Below are positions 1-13,749 of a stretch of DNA of 62,000 nt, in pieces. The position numbers were made by a program, and so were the translations under genes. The stretch comes from Chrysomallon squamiferum (taxonomy: Eukaryota > Mollusca > Gastropoda > Neomphalida > Peltospiridae), in the NCBI GenBank assembly GCA_012295275.1, contig CM022672.1, positions 21,310,628 through 21,372,627 on the forward strand. Direction: 5' to 3'. The notes below the pieces were generated by a model, which was given only the letters and a program-made list of their open reading frames with translations, ran no database searches and had not been told where the DNA came from. Position 1 is the stretch's first letter; each line of letters begins with the position of its first letter.

Positions 1-1040
1 CAGCATAAAAATTGTGTTCTAGTCATCAATTTTATCTAATTCTTATTCATATATTTATATTTTTTCATTTTTTTGTTCTTGTGTGTATGCGTTATGTATT
101 ATGTCACTGCAATAATTCAGCTGTATATTAATCACACATGTATGTTAAGAGTTCATGTTACTTGCATAACAGCGCAATACACACACTTTTCTCATTATTC
201 ACAACCCCTTCTTCCTTCCCTTGCTCTTCCCATACATTTTCTATTCTTTTTTTTTTTTTTTACATAAAGGAGCAAGTGATTATTACATTTCAAAATGTTA
301 ATTACATGCAATGATATCCACACAAGCGCGCTGAAGCGTTGTATGTAATATGCAAACTCGAGTTTATCATTGAGAAATAAATTACACTGAAATTGATAAC
401 GATAAATAACATGTCACGTCGTTGAAAAGCGTCAACGCAGAGCGTTTGTGAATACTTGTAAATCTAATTTCACAATCATTTTTTTCCCATTCTACTCTTA
501 ACCTAATTTTTTTTTTTTTTTAGCGAAAAAAGAGTAAATATTAAATGGGAGAAAAAGTATGGACAGTATGATAAAAGCAACCTGTGGTGCTAATTCTTCT
601 TTTTTTTTTTTTTTTTTTTTCTTCTGTCTTCATTTTTATTTCTTTTTCTGTTAAATCTCTTATTAAAAACCTTATTTGAAGATATTATAAATCCATACAT
701 TTTGAAAATGGTTGCATAAGAAGCGGTTAAAAGAGAACGTTTGAAAACGATGATAAAAGCTGTGCATTTTCACATTCATTTATCCGATCTATTTTTAACA
801 GCAGAAAAAGAAAAAAAAGAAGAAAAAAGAAAAAAGCAACATGATATTTCATTTCCATAATTTTCCATCTATATATATATCTATTTATATATATAATTTT
901 TATTATTATCATATTTTCACATTTAAAAAAAAAAAATGAAATGAGAATCATTTATTATCATTGTTTTGTTATTATTGTTGATGTTAGTATTTGTATTTTT
1001 ATTTTATTTACTATTATTGTATTTTTTTTTTTCTTGTCTC

Positions 1041-1460
1041 ATCTTTTCTATGCAACCAGCAGAGCGTAACGGCTGATTGTAGAGGATGGTGACCCCCGCC
1101 CATGCTATCGCATAACTTGATAGATTTTTCCCTCACCGGGGCAATTTTTCTATTTCGTTTCACAATAACTCTATCTTTTTGTCAATAGATGACAAGTTTC
1201 TAGCATGTTTTGACAGCTGGGGGGTTTAATACCACAGGAAACAATCGCTGACCAGTTTTCAAGAAAGAGTCGACAAAGGGGAGATAACAAGGACTCATAG
1301 AATCGAATATCTAAAGAGTTCTGATTGGTATGGTGTCGGTTGCAAACCTTTTCGAGTGTTTTATTTTAGACGAGTTATTTTTGACACTGGATACGCGTTT
1401 CAGTCAGGCTAATGGCGTTGATTTGAGACCCTTCCCTACAAAGAAAGGTAAAGATTAAGA
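1041..1460. other. unique, higher-complexity island
   Basis: About 420 bp of non-repetitive sequence with GC-containing words, between T-rich tracts. No convincing open frame. It could be a conserved non-coding element or the remnant of an old repeat; a cross-species alignment would decide. Confidence 0.25.
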
Positions 1461-2016
1461 CTAATTTAAAAAACATACTACGGTAAACAAAGTGTTCCTG
1501 GCACCATGCATATATATATATTTAAGCTAGATTGGGGCTGATATCAACTTGTCAGCTAATTTTTTTTTTTTTCAGACGGAATGTACCCGAAGCGGAACGA
1601 TTTGTCAGATGGAAATAAACCTATCGGTCTATTAAAAACTAACGACAGAGCTATTAACACAATAACACACTCACACGAACGAATATTTACTGGCGTGCGC
1701 TTCTCAGGCACGCTTGTCAAGGTTGGTTTGTGGATTGATAGTATCGGGGTTCGAATTATCCTACGGACCTTCTTGTCAAGAGTTTGTAATAATCATAGGA
1801 GCAGGAGGGATAGAGTTTGTTTCTTGATATCGTTCAGACGTTCGGAGATAATTAGGGAGAGAGAAAGAGAGACAGAGACAGACAGAGAGAGATAGCCTGT
1901 ATCCTCTTTGTGTGTGTATATATGAAATAGAGTGTCTGGGTGTGTGTTTATGGTACTTGTGAGAGAGAGAGCTTGAGTGAATAAATAGAAATAAAGAAAA
2001 AAAGAAAGAGAGAGAA

Positions 2017-2144
<128 letters not shown>

Positions 2145-3183
2145 TTAAAGCAGAAAAAAAACAGTGAAAGGCATGAGAAAATAACAAATATATGAATTTA
2201 AAAGAAGAAGAAAACAAAGAAATATAATAAAACAAAATAATACAATAAATATACATCCTTCCCGCTAGCTGAACAGAGAAAGAAAAGTAAAAGGCTTTAT
2301 TATTTTTCTGACTGCCTCTGCTTGAAAGCGTCATTCGGTAATCCGAGTGAATTAAAGTTAGCGGTATGAAACAATATATCCGAATTACCAACAAAAGTCG
2401 CGCGTATTCGATAAACGAGCAATAAACTCTGATACTGCATCAATTTGGTGAGAAATAGCATTATATTTTATAACCAATAAACTAGGGTGATGTATCAGTG
2501 TCTAGAAAATAAAGGTACATTTACTCAAAACCACCAACAGAGTATTAAAGGTGCGTTCACACCAAGCATTTCTCAAAAACGATTATTTGAAACTGATTTA
2601 TTTTAATGATTATATATTTATATATAAATTTTTTTATTATGATTATTATTATATTTATATTTAATATGACAATCATGAATGTATATATATATATATATAC
2701 ATACACATACATACAGAACGAGAATGATGATGATGATGATGTTTGATGATGATCTCTATGAAAATATCTAGAAAAGTCAGTTGTTGTATCCACGACACAA
2801 ATGTTTGAACATTTCTTTGATGTATTCGTTCTAACAGTCACCAAGGATCGCTATTCCTGCTTATAATTTTTGTTAAAAAGGAAAAGAAGAAGTAATCTTT
2901 AAAAGAGTAATAATTATTATTATTACTGATTTTTTTTTAGCATAACAATTTAATAAAGAGAATATTTAGAGTTTTTTTTACACTGTGAAACTTTATCTGC
3001 CGTAAACAGATATTTAAACATTTTAATAAATCAATATGTACTAAATAATTTGCTGTCCTATGATTTCTTACTTATTTATTTTTATTTATTTATCCACTCG
3101 GTCTGTCTATCTGTCTTTATCCCTATCTCTATCCATCTATTAGTCAATCTATCTATCTATCTATCTATTTATTTATCTACCTA

Positions 3184-3286
<103 letters not shown>

Positions 3287-3502
3287 GTCTTTTTACCCTC
3301 TGAAATAAAGAAAAATATTAACAAATTTTGGATTTTGGATATTTCTTACGGAATCCTTGAAAAAGATTATTTAAACCCTATGGCTCAGGAGAACTATGTT
3401 TAGGAATTACATATTCAAATTAATATGAATTAAAAAGAAATATACAGCCGGTCCGGTGGATGACATGCAGCGAAAGAGAAAGAAATAAAATAAATGAAAT
3501 GA

Positions 3503-3539
<37 letters not shown>

Positions 3540-4700
3540 AAGATCAACTCAACTGCATTAGGTCTACTACACTTTACCCCGTGTTTCACTGTGTTAGTAT
3601 AAGTGGTGCGGTATAATCGTGCCTATAATTTACCCACACGGATGTTATAATTCCTGTTAAGTGGAACACCTGTTCATGATTATACAGTACTGTCATTTTA
3701 CTAATCACCAAGATAAAGTATTTATCTCCAAAATGTGATACCTTGCACAGGTAAATCATGTTAATTAGCGAGTATACGATTACGGAGATAGGTAGATAAT
3801 AAAAATGGCATCCTCGATGATATTTTAATAATAATTTCACCAATTTTTTTTTTTATTAGTGTTCCTGTCTCTAAAAAAGCAGTAAAACTATTAGTAAGGA
3901 GAAAAAAGTTTTATAATTTATTTATGATCATGAGAAAGGTAATTTGAAACGTTTCTAAGATAATTAAAATGTCAGGGTTATTTTTTATTATAATTATGTT
4001 TATTTCAATATATATTTATTTTTTTTTTTTTTTTTTATTTTTTTCATTTTTTTTATGTAATTTAATTTAAGGTTGTTTTTTTTTTTTTTTTTTTGAATTT
4101 GCTTCTGTAATGCAATAAACGTGTGAAGCTGTCGCTGTATGTGTGTTTGTCGTTATTGTTGTTGTTTGTTGCTATGTTTATTAATATAAATTGTTACAGT
4201 TGTTATTATTGTAGCTTTCTTTACTCCCTTTTGCATTGTTTTTTTGTTGTTGTTGTTGTTGTTTTTTGTTGTTTTTTTTTTTTTTTTTTTTTGACAGTCG
4301 ATTACTTGTTACTTTTTGTATCGTTTTCCAAAATATTAACATAACACAAAAAATAATTACAAAAATAATACTAATAACAAAAACAATAATAATAATGAAA
4401 GGACATACAGTATTTGAAAGAACCTAATTATATAAAATAAAAAAAAAAAAAAAAGCACTAAAATAAAATAAAAACCCAACAACAAATATAAATAAATATT
4501 TATATTTTCCTATTTATTATTACTGTTCTGTTAACATACTTATTTCTTACAAATGAATAGATTTGATTCATGTTCATTACAATGTAAATTGCTTAATTTG
4601 CAATAAATCAGTAGGATAATGATATCTTATTAGCATCTCTGGTATTATTTGTTTTAGTGTGTGTTTGTAAACACTTTTATAAATTAATTAATTATCACTT

Positions 4701-4707
<7 letters not shown>

Positions 4708-4762
<55 letters not shown>
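4708..4762. repeat. (TAA)n microsatellite
   Basis: Perfect AAT/TAA trinucleotide array of about 18 units. A similar array of about 17 units is at 5811-5861. Confidence 0.9.
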
Positions 4763-4763
<1 letters not shown>

Positions 4764-5806
4764 AGATGATGATAAATAACCAAATAATAAATAAAAAACC
4801 GAACAAACACATAAATATTTAACAAATTTTAAATAATTAAGCCTATTTCATTAATCTTTAATTATTTTTAAATATAAAAAAAATAATATTATTAATAAGA
4901 AACGGGATTATATAAAAAAAAAAAAATAATAATAATAATAATAATAAAAATAATTGAAATTTATGATTTTGACACTAACTAGCCCGAAGAAAGTCTGTTT
5001 AAATGCTGATCGTTTTCTAACGGGATGATATTAATCCGTTGACCAAATTAAAATTATTACCGTTTGTAATGCAATGATAATGATCTCATTCCTCGCTGTA
5101 ATTGCGTTCATCATTTTTTCACAACTGTAAATGAAACAAGATCTTAAAGCAATCAGTTTTTCTGCACATTTAGCTTTTGCGCTAAATCAGAATTAGCTAA
5201 AAGTAATTCCGAAAATAAAAGAGAAATAAAAACTTTCTCCGTAATGTATATTTCACTCTCGATATGGACAATTTCGCGATCTCTCGCTCGCTGCTTCGCG
5301 TTTGGCGGGGAAATTAAAAGAGAAGATTTATTTAGCTGAGTTTTGGCGAAAATCAACCCGTGCTTCCTCGTGACTTGCAACGCAAGATCTGTGTTTTGAT
5401 TTCACTGCCAGGATGTCACACTTCGTGTTTACTGTGCGGTCAGATTATGACTTGGCGTGAAATTGACGTTCTTTTCACTGAAATCGATTTGTCTGACCCG
5501 GATCGGTGAGGTCTATTGCAGATGTCTTTTTCTAACAGAGCGTGTCATTTTCATGCAATTGACTTCATCAATTTTTTCTTTGATTGGAACAAGAAGATTC
5601 TAGATAGTTCATCGGTTAGAGAAATATGAAATTATTTATTGGTCTGCTGCATGGTTTGCGTGTTGTTTGTATCTTTTCCAATAATAAAAAAATATAAGAA
5701 ATATGTTGTTGTTTTTTTTTTTTTAATTTGTTAATATATTTGTAAATATTTATTTGTTTATGGACATCAAATATCGTAAAAGTTAATTTAATTCATACAA
5801 AAAAAT

Positions 5807-5868
<62 letters not shown>

Positions 5869-6547
5869 AATTAAATAAATAAATATAAACTCATGGCATA
5901 TTCGATCCACAGTTGTTGTCGTTTTAAGGACTTGTCATTCTTTCTTTTCTGTTTGTTTGTTTTTTGTTGTTTTTTTTTTTTTTTTTTTTTTTTTTTCACA
6001 CAATAACCCATCAGGCGGTAGATATTTCAGACACCACTCTAGTAAAAGTTCTAGATGTGCGCCTGGTGACACCAAAATTAAACTTTCTTATTCCAGCTTT
6101 ATTTCTTAAACATAAATCACATTTCAAACACATTTCTCGACGCAAACGCCATCGTGCTATCGCCCACAGACACTTCTCGAATACCTTTGTTAACGTAGAC
6201 AAACAGCAGTAGAAATATTTTTATGTCTTTAACATATTACTGATGTTGCGCATTAATCACGGCAATATTCATTGTTTAATGTTGCTTTGTTGACACATTA
6301 GAAAATCTCTGACGACAGCTTGTGAGGTCTTGTCGATTTCTAACTGTAAAGTGCGGTAATGCTTGATCCCGTTTGTGAAACAGACAGAAAACGCTGCCGT
6401 GGCTTCAATCCGAAGTCGGTGGGCAATTGTTTAGCTTTTATATTGCAAATATGTAATCAATTTCTGTAACCCAGACAGTGTCCTTGGACTAATTTATTCA
6501 TCAGTCTCATACACGTTCTTATGTCTAAGTATTTATCAGTCTGTTTC

Positions 6548-6551
<4 letters not shown>

Positions 6552-6628
<77 letters not shown>
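6552..6628. repeat. (CT)n microsatellite
   Basis: Perfect CT dinucleotide array of about 38 units, followed within 60 bp by a (CATA)n-rich block. Confidence 0.95.
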
Positions 6629-6632
<4 letters not shown>

Positions 6633-6678
6633 GCAAGCACAGACTTTTAAAACACAGTTCATTCATAATTTATTTTTA

Positions 6679-6778
6679 TACATACATACACACATATATA
6701 CATACATACATACATATTCATACGTACATACACACACACACACACATACATATATACACACACACACACATACATACA

Positions 6779-6812
<34 letters not shown>

Positions 6813-6835
6813 CATACATACATACGTACATAAGC
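6679..6835. repeat. (CATA)n / (CA)n compound microsatellite
   Basis: Imperfect CATA tetranucleotide array mixed with short CA runs. The open frames through it (Y/I/H/T-rich) are repeat artefacts. Confidence 0.9.
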
Positions 6836-7119
6836 AGAACATTGGTTGATTACGTATACTTTTTCATTTTATATTAAAGCAAATTAACGTCTAAGGTATA
6901 ATTATTAAAGGTACACACGATCTGAAAATCGAACGAACATATACACACAGAAAAAAAAATCTTATACAGTCTATATCCGTATAAAGTAACTAGCATTATT
7001 TTCACTTTAAAATCATTAAAATTAAATTTCAGTAACTTTTAAAGCAAATATTTATTACACCACATTAACATATAAAATATAAAATCAACACAAAAAAAAA
7101 AACCAAAAACAATCATGCT

Positions 7120-7870
7120 CTCTGACGGAGATTCAGAGGGACTAAATAAAGAGGGAGGAGGAGAAGGAGGTCCACGTGGACTTGTACAAGCAGAAGTAAG
7201 ACATGCTTCTTGTCCTGTCTTCCACCGTCAATGAAGTCCAATTATACAGAATAGCGAGCTGTGAATGAAACCCTTTGGGAAATGGGGGCTTTTCGTTCTG
7301 AAGCGAGAAATAAATCAGTCAATGTTTAGTGTCACTTCTTTTATGAAGGACGGCCATCTATTATCCCTGGACGGGACGGGTATCGCTTCTTTGTCGATTA
7401 CCTTATAATTTCCAGTTGACAAGCTTTTTCAACAAAACAGAAATTACCCAGCTACAGATTGCTTCTTTTCTTACCGAAGAAATTGTGAACAGTGGCGAAA
7501 TAACCACAACAATATTCTTGTCAAAATCGGAAATTAATAGAGCAGTCGGGTCGTGCACGATTTATATATAGCTAGATTACAAGTATTAGAAGCGTCTCTG
7601 AAGAAGAAAAAAAAAACTACACATTATCGGCCAGCCGGCAACACGCGGTATTACAATGACAAATAGGGCAATTAATTACACCTAGTAAATACATCCCCGC
7701 CTTCACAGCCAAATGCCCCTTCTGTTTGTTGTTCGCCTTTATCGAGTCCGTTCCGATACCAACACTGAAGACATTTTCATTCCAGTGTACATGGGGGTTT
7801 ATCGAAGGTCGTGGCAGTGAGATTACACAGACCGCCCACTACGGCACTCGACTTTCAAACAGAGAATCCC
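7120..7870. other. candidate non-coding conserved block downstream of Emx
   Basis: About 750 bp of mostly unique sequence with several GC-containing stretches and no open frame of note. It contains a perfect 12-bp palindrome around a CACGTG E-box (7170-7181) and AATTAATTA-type homeodomain core words near 7669-7680. It lies about 1.6 kb past the Emx 3' end. A regulatory role is inference from complexity and position only. Confidence 0.3.
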
Positions 7871-8379
7871 TACTTAAGAGTTAGTTGTAACTGAAATTCC
7901 GTTCAGCTGGAAAAAAAATTTAGGTCTGAGACCTTGGATGGGATAATATAGGTGAAAGTATAAATTGAAACTACTTTTTTTTTTTTTTTTTCTTCGCGGA
8001 TGTGGATAGAATAGACCCAAAATATGTGTGTAATTTATATTTGTCTTAGATACTGAATTGATAAACATTCTGTTATGTAATTTATTTTATTTATCTGTCG
8101 ACTTTTCACAGTCTACATTTATCAGGAAAACCCTTGTGTAAATCTACACTGTGTACCTTTAATACTTTTAAAATTCAGATACATCCGCATTCCACTGGTA
8201 ATTATCATTCTTAGAATACTAGCGCACAGCCATTACATTTTATAACCCATTTTACTTCTAAAATTAAATTGTATGGATATTGCGTTATACAAGCAAGATT
8301 ACTTCTAGAATCAAAGCATATTAATATTGTAATTTGATGCGACGACTGTATTCTACTTACATACATAAAACAACAAACA

Positions 8380-8420
<41 letters not shown>

Positions 8421-9266
8421 ACAAACTGACATTCAAACAAATTTTAAATGTAATTATCATTCTCTTTGTAAAATCGATTGGTGAAGAGAAAACAAACAAT
8501 AATATGAACAAGTAGTTTCTGACGTTATTAAATCAATGCTTTAATCAATTGTAACATATGAAAATATCATTTACACTGAATATATATTTTATTGGCTTTT
8601 AAATTCCAGTCTTGTCAATGCGGAGAGATATCTGTCCTTGTTTTGCTGGGGAGGGTTAACATATATATATATATTTTAAAATATATTATTGGAAGAAGCA
8701 TATGTGCCTATTAAATTTAAATTACGTTTGATTTTGTACACATACGTACATATACACAGATTTATACATATATGATTTTAGACAGTCAGATATAATATAT
8801 ATAGATAGAGAGACTAACAGATAAATTAAAAGAATTATTCAAACGAATAAATGTATAATATCTGAAATAAACTTATTCAAAAGATTTAAATGTTGAAATG
8901 TCTTAAATAAAAGAAAATGGCAGTCATTGTTATCATAGCAGTCGAGTACATTCTCAAGTAACAATCTTTACATTTATAAAGTCATATTTTGTCACTTAAA
9001 ACTTACATTCAGAAACAATTAATATTGTTACGCTGCTCCTGAAATTGTCAGCGACTGTTCTCAATATTTTGATAATTGTCGTAGACAAGTCTTTTGTGTT
9101 TTAATTAGAATATGTTCCGTGTCCTCCATATTTTTACAGGTTAGTACGTAAACAGTGTAATGAGGGGAACAAGTCGTAAAAAAATGTCATGGGCATTATA
9201 TTTCCATTGTGTATGTTAATTAGCTAAATTATTCAAATGTTTTTTCTTAACTGCACCCATCTGTAC

Positions 9267-9272
9267 TTTATT
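9267..9272 (-). terminator. candidate poly(A) signal of Emx
   Basis: AATAAA on the minus strand, 227 bp past the Emx stop codon. It is the first canonical hexamer I found after the stop, but the window is AT-rich, so chance occurrence is possible. Confidence 0.4.
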
Positions 9273-9498
9273 CTAACCACTTTACTCTACAGTCTTTTTA
9301 ACTGCAATTTGTTCTCAGTTTTCGATCACTTCAGCATCAAACAAGTGCGTGAGATGGACGATCTTCTCTTCAAAAACGGGCTCCAAAAGTTTCCTTTCAG
9401 TTTTTCTACCTGTCATGAAGATACGTTTCCAAGCAAATGTACAAAGCAGACGACGGCATTTCTCTGGTCCAAGGAAATTTGTGGCTTCAAGATGGCGT

Positions 9499-9663
9499 CT
9501 AAGACACATCAACAATTTCATTTTCATCTTCACTGTCACTGTCATCGTTTACAGAATTTTCTCTCACACATTTTTCTGATTGTCTGTTAGATGGCGAAAT
9601 AGAATCTTGTTCTGCTTTTATTCTCTTGTATTTCGTTCTTCTGTTTTGAAACCAAACTTTTAC
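9499..9663 (-). CDS. Emx: Emx coding exon 3 (homeodomain helix 3 and C-terminus)
   Basis: The acceptor TTCAG at the right edge is followed by [14 protein letters not shown], residues 45-58 of the homeodomain. The exon runs 54 codons to TAG. After the homeodomain the tail is polar, then acidic, with [15 protein letters not shown] at the end. EIVDVS resembles the EIDVTS of vertebrate EMX tails, but the NRWRIATKQ segment is absent. Frames on the opposite strand here are shadows. Confidence 0.93.
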   Translation of the reverse strand, partial: VKVWFQNRRTKYKRIKAEQDSISPSNRQSEKCVRENSVNDDSDSEDENEIVDVS

Positions 9664-10479
9664 CTGAATGTATTAAACAGAATAATAAATTATGTGTATA
9701 TAATTATCTTTATAATATGTTTATTTGCTTTTGTTATTTTTTGTTTTCATCTCATCTTATGTTATGTAATGTTATGGACGTACAGTATTGCATATATATA
9801 TATATATATATATATTGTATTGTATTGTATTGTGTGTGTGTGTATATAAGTATGCATGTACGAATGTTTATGTATATGTGTATATATAAGTATGTAGGTA
9901 TGTATAGATTATGTATGTATGCATGGAAGTATCCATGCGTGTAAATGCACATAAATATGTAATCAGACAATATCTCAGCAAACGAAGAATTTTACTGAAA
10001 ACTAAATCAAAGAGGATTTAAAAAAATCAATCACAGCAGACACAAAACTGTTGAAAACTTTTCCTATCTCTGGCATGGAGGCGTTTCTGCTCGGAGACTG
10101 TTTATAAAAATGCATTGATCAGTAAAATTTGAAAGTGTCTGTGATGTGACATAAGCGTCTATATGGATCAAAGCATGATTTATTCGCCATGTGTTGCCAT
10201 TATTAACAATGGCGCCTTTTGACACCAGTAAGTCATTATTTGTAACCAGCGACGGATTGGGAGAAATAGCTTAACAGTCACACGACAAATAAAATTTAAA
10301 GCATTATTTGATCGATCATAATCGCGGGGAATGTTTTCCAACGGGGTCAGTGATTGCGAAATACACAGACAATGTGTGGATTAACACGTGTAGTTAATTT
10401 ACTGTTTGGATTTTAATACCGCTGATCTTGATAATCGAGCTGAATACAGAAATTATTGTTATTCAATAAATGCTGAAAG

Positions 10480-10516
<37 letters not shown>

Positions 10517-12327
10517 GCATAGTTGTCGTAATAAATGTATTTTAATATATGAATTCAAAGAACCTGGTCGAGCGGGTTATCTTCACTAAAGATTAAAGAA
10601 CATTAGGTTTGTCAAGGGCTCATAATTTAAAACTGTTATCTGCTTAATACTGTGTTAGTGACGGTCGTACTTAAGGTATTAGTTAGAAACACGTGGGTAT
10701 AATAATTATTAGTTCTGTTATAGCCAGAATCGGCATTCGATCCCAGAACTTCAGCTTGGTAAAGATAACATAAACCACTGTGATATATAAGGCTTTCGTC
10801 TCAAAGATATTGCTTGATATTTTCTAACTTTCCTTGATGTATTAATTTAGAAAAACAAATAGTTCCTTCTAATTATCTTCTACTCTGATCTTTAAAACTG
10901 TCCAGTATGAGTCGTAGAACTTCCGATTCTCTAGACCGCTTACTACATTTAATTGTGAACATACATAACTGTCGTGATATATGAAAAGTAAACGCTGTTT
11001 GTCCCTTCTTCGATTTCACATGGAACTATTTATCTTTGCGCTCGGCTTTCTAATTTACACAGTTCCATATCTACGCCTCCTGTAAGCCGACCTAACACAT
11101 CTTTCGAGACTACAGAGAGCGGAAATAAAACGCACGAGCGCGACGACTGCGCGTGACGTTTCCCTCCAAGAAAAGGACGTATTAAACCCCAGATACACAC
11201 CACTCTGCATCGCAAATAATACAAATTCTTCGTGACAGGCTAATGAAAAATCCGTTATATAGTTTTCTTCGCCTTCTTTTTGAGTAGCCATTGACGGAAT
11301 AACGCACGTTCAAATATTTTAGATCCTAGAGCAGAGGAAATTACTTGTGCTATCCCTGTTGAATTAGGTGAAATACTATTTCATCTCTTCAAGATTTGTT
11401 CAGATTATCCCATTTTACTGGCCTAAATTGTAATTAGATGTTTACGTTACGTGTCAAAACGGGCTCCAGAAATAATGGTGCTTTGCGAACTTTTTGTGTT
11501 ATTCATATGTCCCAACACCATTAACCTCCCTTTACTAGCTGTAATTGACTACCATGGAGGCAATATTTAATTAAATAATCCTTCAGTGCATACAAAAACA
11601 AGCGTTATCATTTCTTGTTCTTTTCTTTTTACTTTTTTATTATTATTTTTATTTTTAATTTTTTAATTTTTTAATTTTTTAATTTTTTGAAGATATTGTC
11701 GAATAGTACAGATTCTTAAACACTTAAATTGCAATTTTTTAAATTTTAATTTTAAATTTAAATTTAAATTCGTTATAATTTATATATATATATATATATA
11801 TATTATGACATGGATGGTAAATATATTCAGTGAGAAAGAAAAAATTACATTATAAACAAATTCTGTGAGTGCATAAATGATTGTTATAGTATAGCTATAA
11901 TAATAAATTTATTTCAATACATGCATTCAAAGAACTTTGTCAACAAGTTTAGTTCCAATAAAAGAATACGTGTTAAAGCTGAAATAGTCGTTGAAAAATA
12001 GCATTCCAAAATGACTTATTAAGCTCTATAAAAAAAAAAAATTAAATTACAGGGAATTTATATTTTAAGTTTAATTTGTTTTTATATTGTTACGTTTATT
12101 GTCGTAAACATTTCAAAAAAATAATCACAGCTGAATCGTTTGAGGGTGCACGATTCTCTTTTATTTGTCTAGGTTACTGTACTGTAAAATGTGTTAAATT
12201 AACACGTTTAAGCCGCTTTCACACAACCCGATACATGAACAAATCTTCCTCAATTTTATGTAACCGACTGATTGTCGTCAAACCTTCTTTCTTTTCTTTT
12301 TCTTTTACCCCTCGTCAGAAATCTTTA

Positions 12328-12358
<31 letters not shown>

Positions 12359-12684
12359 TTTACATTAGGATCATGGTATCCATCATCAGATAGGAAGACA
12401 TTTATTTTTTTTTAAAAACCCTTTGAAGAAGCAACACTTATCTACCAAAAGCTTGCCAGCAGTGATAACTACACGTTTATTAGAGAAAGCCACGACATAT
12501 GATCTAGTGTCATACTGCAGGTGCGACACTTCACACAAACTATTGAGTTACGATCGTACTTGGAACATTTGACTGCGCTTTTCAAACATGATTCTGCAGC
12601 GCTTATGCATGATCTTGTGTTGCATGTGGTATGTGTTTTTTTTTTTATTAAAGCGTTAAAACTATTTGTTATTTTTATTACTAT

Positions 12685-12722
<38 letters not shown>

Positions 12723-13697
12723 TGAGAGTTTTGTTCTCGAGAGTTAAAAATATTTGTTGTTGTTAATGTTTTTAATACGCGGTTTTAATGCGTTTGGTTC
12801 TAAATATTCAAGATTTAAGACTATTTTGATGGTATTTAAATTTTTAATAGGAGATTTTAATCCATATTGTTGTACGATATTTAAGCATTAAGAATATTTG
12901 TTATTACTGTTTGTATTAATGTGTTTTATCCTCCAGATTCAAGCATATAAATGCATATATTAGAATATATGTTATTGTTTTTACATTTTTTATATGTGCA
13001 GTTTTTAAGGGTATAGATATGCAGAAGTGTTGTTTTATTTTTAAGTCCAGTACTTAAGGAAAGAAAGGATAAATTTAGCCATGTTTCAGAGTCACAGACT
13101 CCAGTCATAACTATTCAAATTGCTGTACATAAGTAAAATTAACCATATTTTAGTATCACAGACTTCAGGAATAAATATTCGTATTGCTGTACTACCTAAT
13201 CAATTATTATCTCACTGAAACGTTGATCTTACCTGAGTTTCGGTTAGTCCTAGCTTTGTGGCCAGTTCTTTTCTTTCCTGTCCAACGACATAGTGGTTTT
13301 TGTCAAAGGCATCGTCCAGTTTCAGCAGCTGACTGGGAGAAAATGCAGTGCGTATCCTTTTGGGTTTGCGGTAGGGATGAAAGAGAAAGCCTGGGTCTGT
13401 GCAGCCTGTGATAAATTTAAACAGTTAATATACTGAAATAAAGATTTCAATTTTTTTCAGTCTCTAATCTCTCTAATACAGACTAATTATTTTGTTACTA
13501 ATGCTGAAATGAAACTGGTTAAAGAAGTAATGTTAGTTTTAATAATGATTTTTTCACTGTCATATTATATGGAATAATTTGAGGAAGTTTAATATTAATT
13601 GGTATTTGAAGAACGTATGTTTTAATTTATGTGTATTACTGAATGTATTTGTATGGTATATATGTATATTAATATGCATGTTTTAAATGGTATTTAA

Positions 13698-13749
<52 letters not shown>

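Larger units (their letters stand above)
9664..13232 (-). other. Emx intron 2
   Basis: This 3.6-kb intron splits the homeobox between residues 44 and 45, a position shared by many ANTP-class genes. The donor is GTAAG and the acceptor TTCAG. It holds an AT dinucleotide block (about 9791-9815), poly(T) tracts, a run of TTTTTTAA-type 9-mers (11648-11690), unique blocks at 10030-10450 and 11000-11300, a tRNA-like SINE remnant (10722-10795) and a 64-bp tandem duplication next to exon 2. Confidence 0.85.

Noticed and set aside
1581-1895. 104-residue plus-strand frame
   Set aside because: Ends in an RERERE tail made by a GA repeat; the rest has no similarity I recognise.
9237-9590. Plus-strand and alternative minus-strand frames over Emx exon 3
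   Set aside because: Shadows of the homeobox exon and its 3' UTR.
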